A DNA stretch of 64,000 nucleotides from Flavobacteriales bacterium (GTDB lineage Bacteria; Bacteroidota; Bacteroidia; Flavobacteriales; Flavobacteriaceae): contig JACJYY010000006.1 in assembly GCA_020635875.1 (NCBI GenBank), positions 1 through 64,000 on the forward strand. Reading direction: 5' to 3'. This document shows, one piece after another, positions 62,694 through 64,000 of this stretch (positions within the stretch are counted from its first letter, which is position 1; every line of letters starts with the position of its first letter). The notes beneath the pieces are model-generated. The model did not search any database, was not told where the DNA came from, and worked only from the letters and a program-made list of their open reading frames with translations. Made by a program: the position numbers and the translations under genes.

Positions 62694-62701
62694 TATATTT
62701 G
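62694..62701 (+). promoter_or_regulatory. dinB -7 element
   Basis: TATATTTG matches TAnnTTTG, ending only 4 bp before the dinB ATG at 62706. Transcription would start near 62707, leaving essentially no leader. A TTTG at -33 is absent. Confidence 0.45.
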
Positions 62702-62705
62702 TTTA

Positions 62706-63800
62706 ATGGACGCTCCAATAAACATTCACAGAAAAATTATTCATGTCGACATGGATGCTTTTTTTGCGTCTGTTGAACAGCTAGACAATCCCGAATTAAA
62801 AGGGAAACCTATTGCTGTTGGAGGGGGTAGTGCCAGAGGAGTTGTCGCGGCTGCCAGTTACGAAGCTCGAGTATTTGGTATACGATCAGCCATGAGTGGA
62901 AAACTAGCAAAGCAAAAATGCCCTCATCTTATATTTGTAAAACCTCGATTTGAACGATATAAAGAAATTTCGCATAAAATCAGAGCTATTTTTTATGATT
63001 ACACAGACTTAGTCGAACCATTATCATTAGACGAGGCCTACCTAGATGTTACCGAAAACAAAAAAGGAAATCCTTCTGCAAGTATAATTGCTACAGAAAT
63101 TCGACAAAGAATCAACCATGAGCTGGGGTTAACCGCTTCTGCAGGGATATCTATTAATAAATTTATTGCAAAAGTCGCTTCTGACATCAATAAACCTAAT
63201 GGACAAAAAACGATTCCTCCCGAAGAAGTCAAAGTTTTTTTGGAAGAACTCCCCATTGCAAAATTTTATGGAATAGGAAAAGTTACAGCCTCCAAAATGC
63301 ATAACTTAGGAATATTTAAGGGTAGTGATTTAAAAACTAAAGACCTTGATTTTTTGACTACACATTTTAAAAAATCTGGAGCCTATTATTATAACATTGT
63401 TAGAGGAATTCATAACAGTTCCGTAAAAGCTCATAGAATCCGAAAGTCTGTAGGTGCTGAGCGCACCTTCATGAAAAACCTAACTTCTGAGATTTTCATG
63501 CTGGAAAAACTTAACAAAATATCAGAAGAACTGGAAAAGCGTTTAACCAAATCCAACGCTTCTGGAAAAACCATAACTCTAAAAATAAAGTACAGTGACT
63601 TCAAACAGCAGACAAGAAGCAAAACAGTTCCTTATTTTGTAAAAGATAGAGCCATCATCTTCGATACCGTAAAAGATTTATTGTTTCAAGAAAAAATGCA
63701 AAACTCTGTACGATTACTAGGTATATCAGTTACAAACCTTAACGATCAATCTCAAAAACAGGAAAAAATTACTTCTGTGCAATTAAAATTTGATTTCTAG
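62706..63800 (+). CDS. dinB: DNA polymerase IV
   Basis: This Y-family translesion polymerase has 364 residues. The palm acids appear in IIHVDMDAFFASVEQLDNP (first Asp) and in EPLSLDEAYLDVT (Asp-Glu pair). SGKLAKQKCPHLIFV lies in the fingers. SAGISINKFIAKVASDINKP is the little-finger linker region, and GIGKVTASKMHNLGI a helix-hairpin-helix. The last residues (SVQLKFDF) resemble a clamp-binding end. Its ATG lies just after a -7 element. The stop codon TAG (63798-63800) overlaps the stop codon of the opposite gene. Confidence 0.95.
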   Translation: MDAPINIHRKIIHVDMDAFFASVEQLDNPELKGKPIAVGGGSARGVVAAASYEARVFGIRSAMSGKLAKQKCPHLIFVKPRFERYKEISHKIRAIFYDYTDLVEPLSLDEAYLDVTENKKGNPSASIIATEIRQRINHELGLTASAGISINKFIAKVASDINKPNGQKTIPPEEVKVFLEELPIAKFYGIGKVTASKMHNLGIFKGSDLKTKDLDFLTTHFKKSGAYYYNIVRGIHNSSVKAHRIRKSVGAERTFMKNLTSEIFMLEKLNKISEELEKRLTKSNASGKTITLKIKYSDFKQQTRSKTVPYFVKDRAIIFDTVKDLLFQEKMQNSVRLLGISVTNLNDQSQKQEKITSVQLKFDF

Positions 63801-64000
63801 GTCTTCTTCTTTTTCTTCTTCGCTGCGGGAAACAGCACATTATTTAGAATCAAACGGTATCCTGGAGAGTTAGGATGTAAATCCAAAACAGTAGGAGGAT
63901 CACCTACTCTATGCTGATAATCCTCAGGGTCATGACCTCCATAAAAAGTAAACATTCCTTTACCTGCCGTTCCATGAAGATATTTAACCTCATCATAATC
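63797..64000 (-). CDS. Asparagine synthetase B-like protein (3' part)
   Basis: Only the last 67 codons are in the window, because the gene runs off the right edge. The visible sequence is MFTFYGGHDPEDYQHRVGDP and LDLHPNSPGYRLILNNVLF, followed by a PAA and six-Lys tail with a terminal Thr. It matches the C-terminus of a Flavobacteriaceae protein usually annotated as asparagine synthetase B, although that name may not reflect its activity. The YGGHDPEDY block is the strongest match. Confidence 0.7.
   Translation of the reverse strand, partial: DYDEVKYLHGTAGKGMFTFYGGHDPEDYQHRVGDPPTVLDLHPNSPGYRLILNNVLFPAAKKKKKKT

Overview
The window looks like a chromosomal segment of a marine, AT-rich member of the Flavobacteriaceae (Bacteroidota). 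The evidence is the low GC content, a type IX secretion sorting tail on a chitinase-like enzyme, family-typical genes (DUF5683, WbqC, PspC-like, and the parA-parB-dapB-lepB order), and promoters of the Bacteroidota form TTTG-N19-TAnnTTTG. No genus can be named from this sequence alone. No rRNA, tRNA, CRISPR array, insertion sequence or prophage was seen. No stretch longer than 300 bases lacks a gene.

Layout. 1-2620: 5' part of a large secreted beta-propeller repeat protein (minus strand). 2837-6699: minus-strand run pspC-like, Na+/alanine symporter, helix-hairpin-helix protein, acyl-CoA dehydrogenase. 6832-14321: apaG, then an inorganic-carbon locus with a lipoprotein beta-carbonic anhydrase, a small unknown gene, dabA, a frameshifted dabB and a SulP anion transporter. 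14331-25416: PAP2 phosphatase, amino-acid permease, a thioredoxin-ApbE-DUF4266-DUF3570 cassette, an FMN-binding glutamate-synthase-like protein, an unknown protein built from three repeats of one module, a GH18 protein and an LpxL-like acyltransferase. 25409-26398: Gfo/Idh/MocA oxidoreductase.

26401-39421 is a nitrate-assimilation region, all on the minus strand. A four-gene nitrate ABC transporter (nrtA-B-C-D) and a nitrate reductase fused to its own flavin/iron-sulfur electron-input modules, followed by a rubredoxin-tailed protein, are separated by an MvaI/BcnI-type restriction-modification pair. Both nitrate promoters carry the same 12-bp string, CAAATCTACGTA on the plus strand, which joins a -7 element to a TACGTA box. 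The transporter promoter adds three more TACGTA boxes, mostly at 10-bp steps, which points to a shared regulator. The methyltransferase of the inserted pair carries an N-terminal domain resembling the arm-DNA-binding domain of Bacteroidota tyrosine recombinases. Three TACGGAC repeats cover its own promoter and leader.

39645-40938: ruvX and dapD. 40953-55113: a surface-polysaccharide cluster with glycosyltransferases, an MBOAT/AlgJ-like O-acetylation pair, aminosugar aminotransferases, a NeuD-type acetyltransferase and a TIGR04325 methyltransferase. 55319-60591: the parA-parB-DUF5683-dapB-lepB-wbqC operon. 60648-62537: dnaK, divergent from dinB (62706-63800) across a short region rich in TGTCA/TGACA repeats. 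The window ends in the 3' part of a minus-strand gene whose stop codon overlaps that of dinB.
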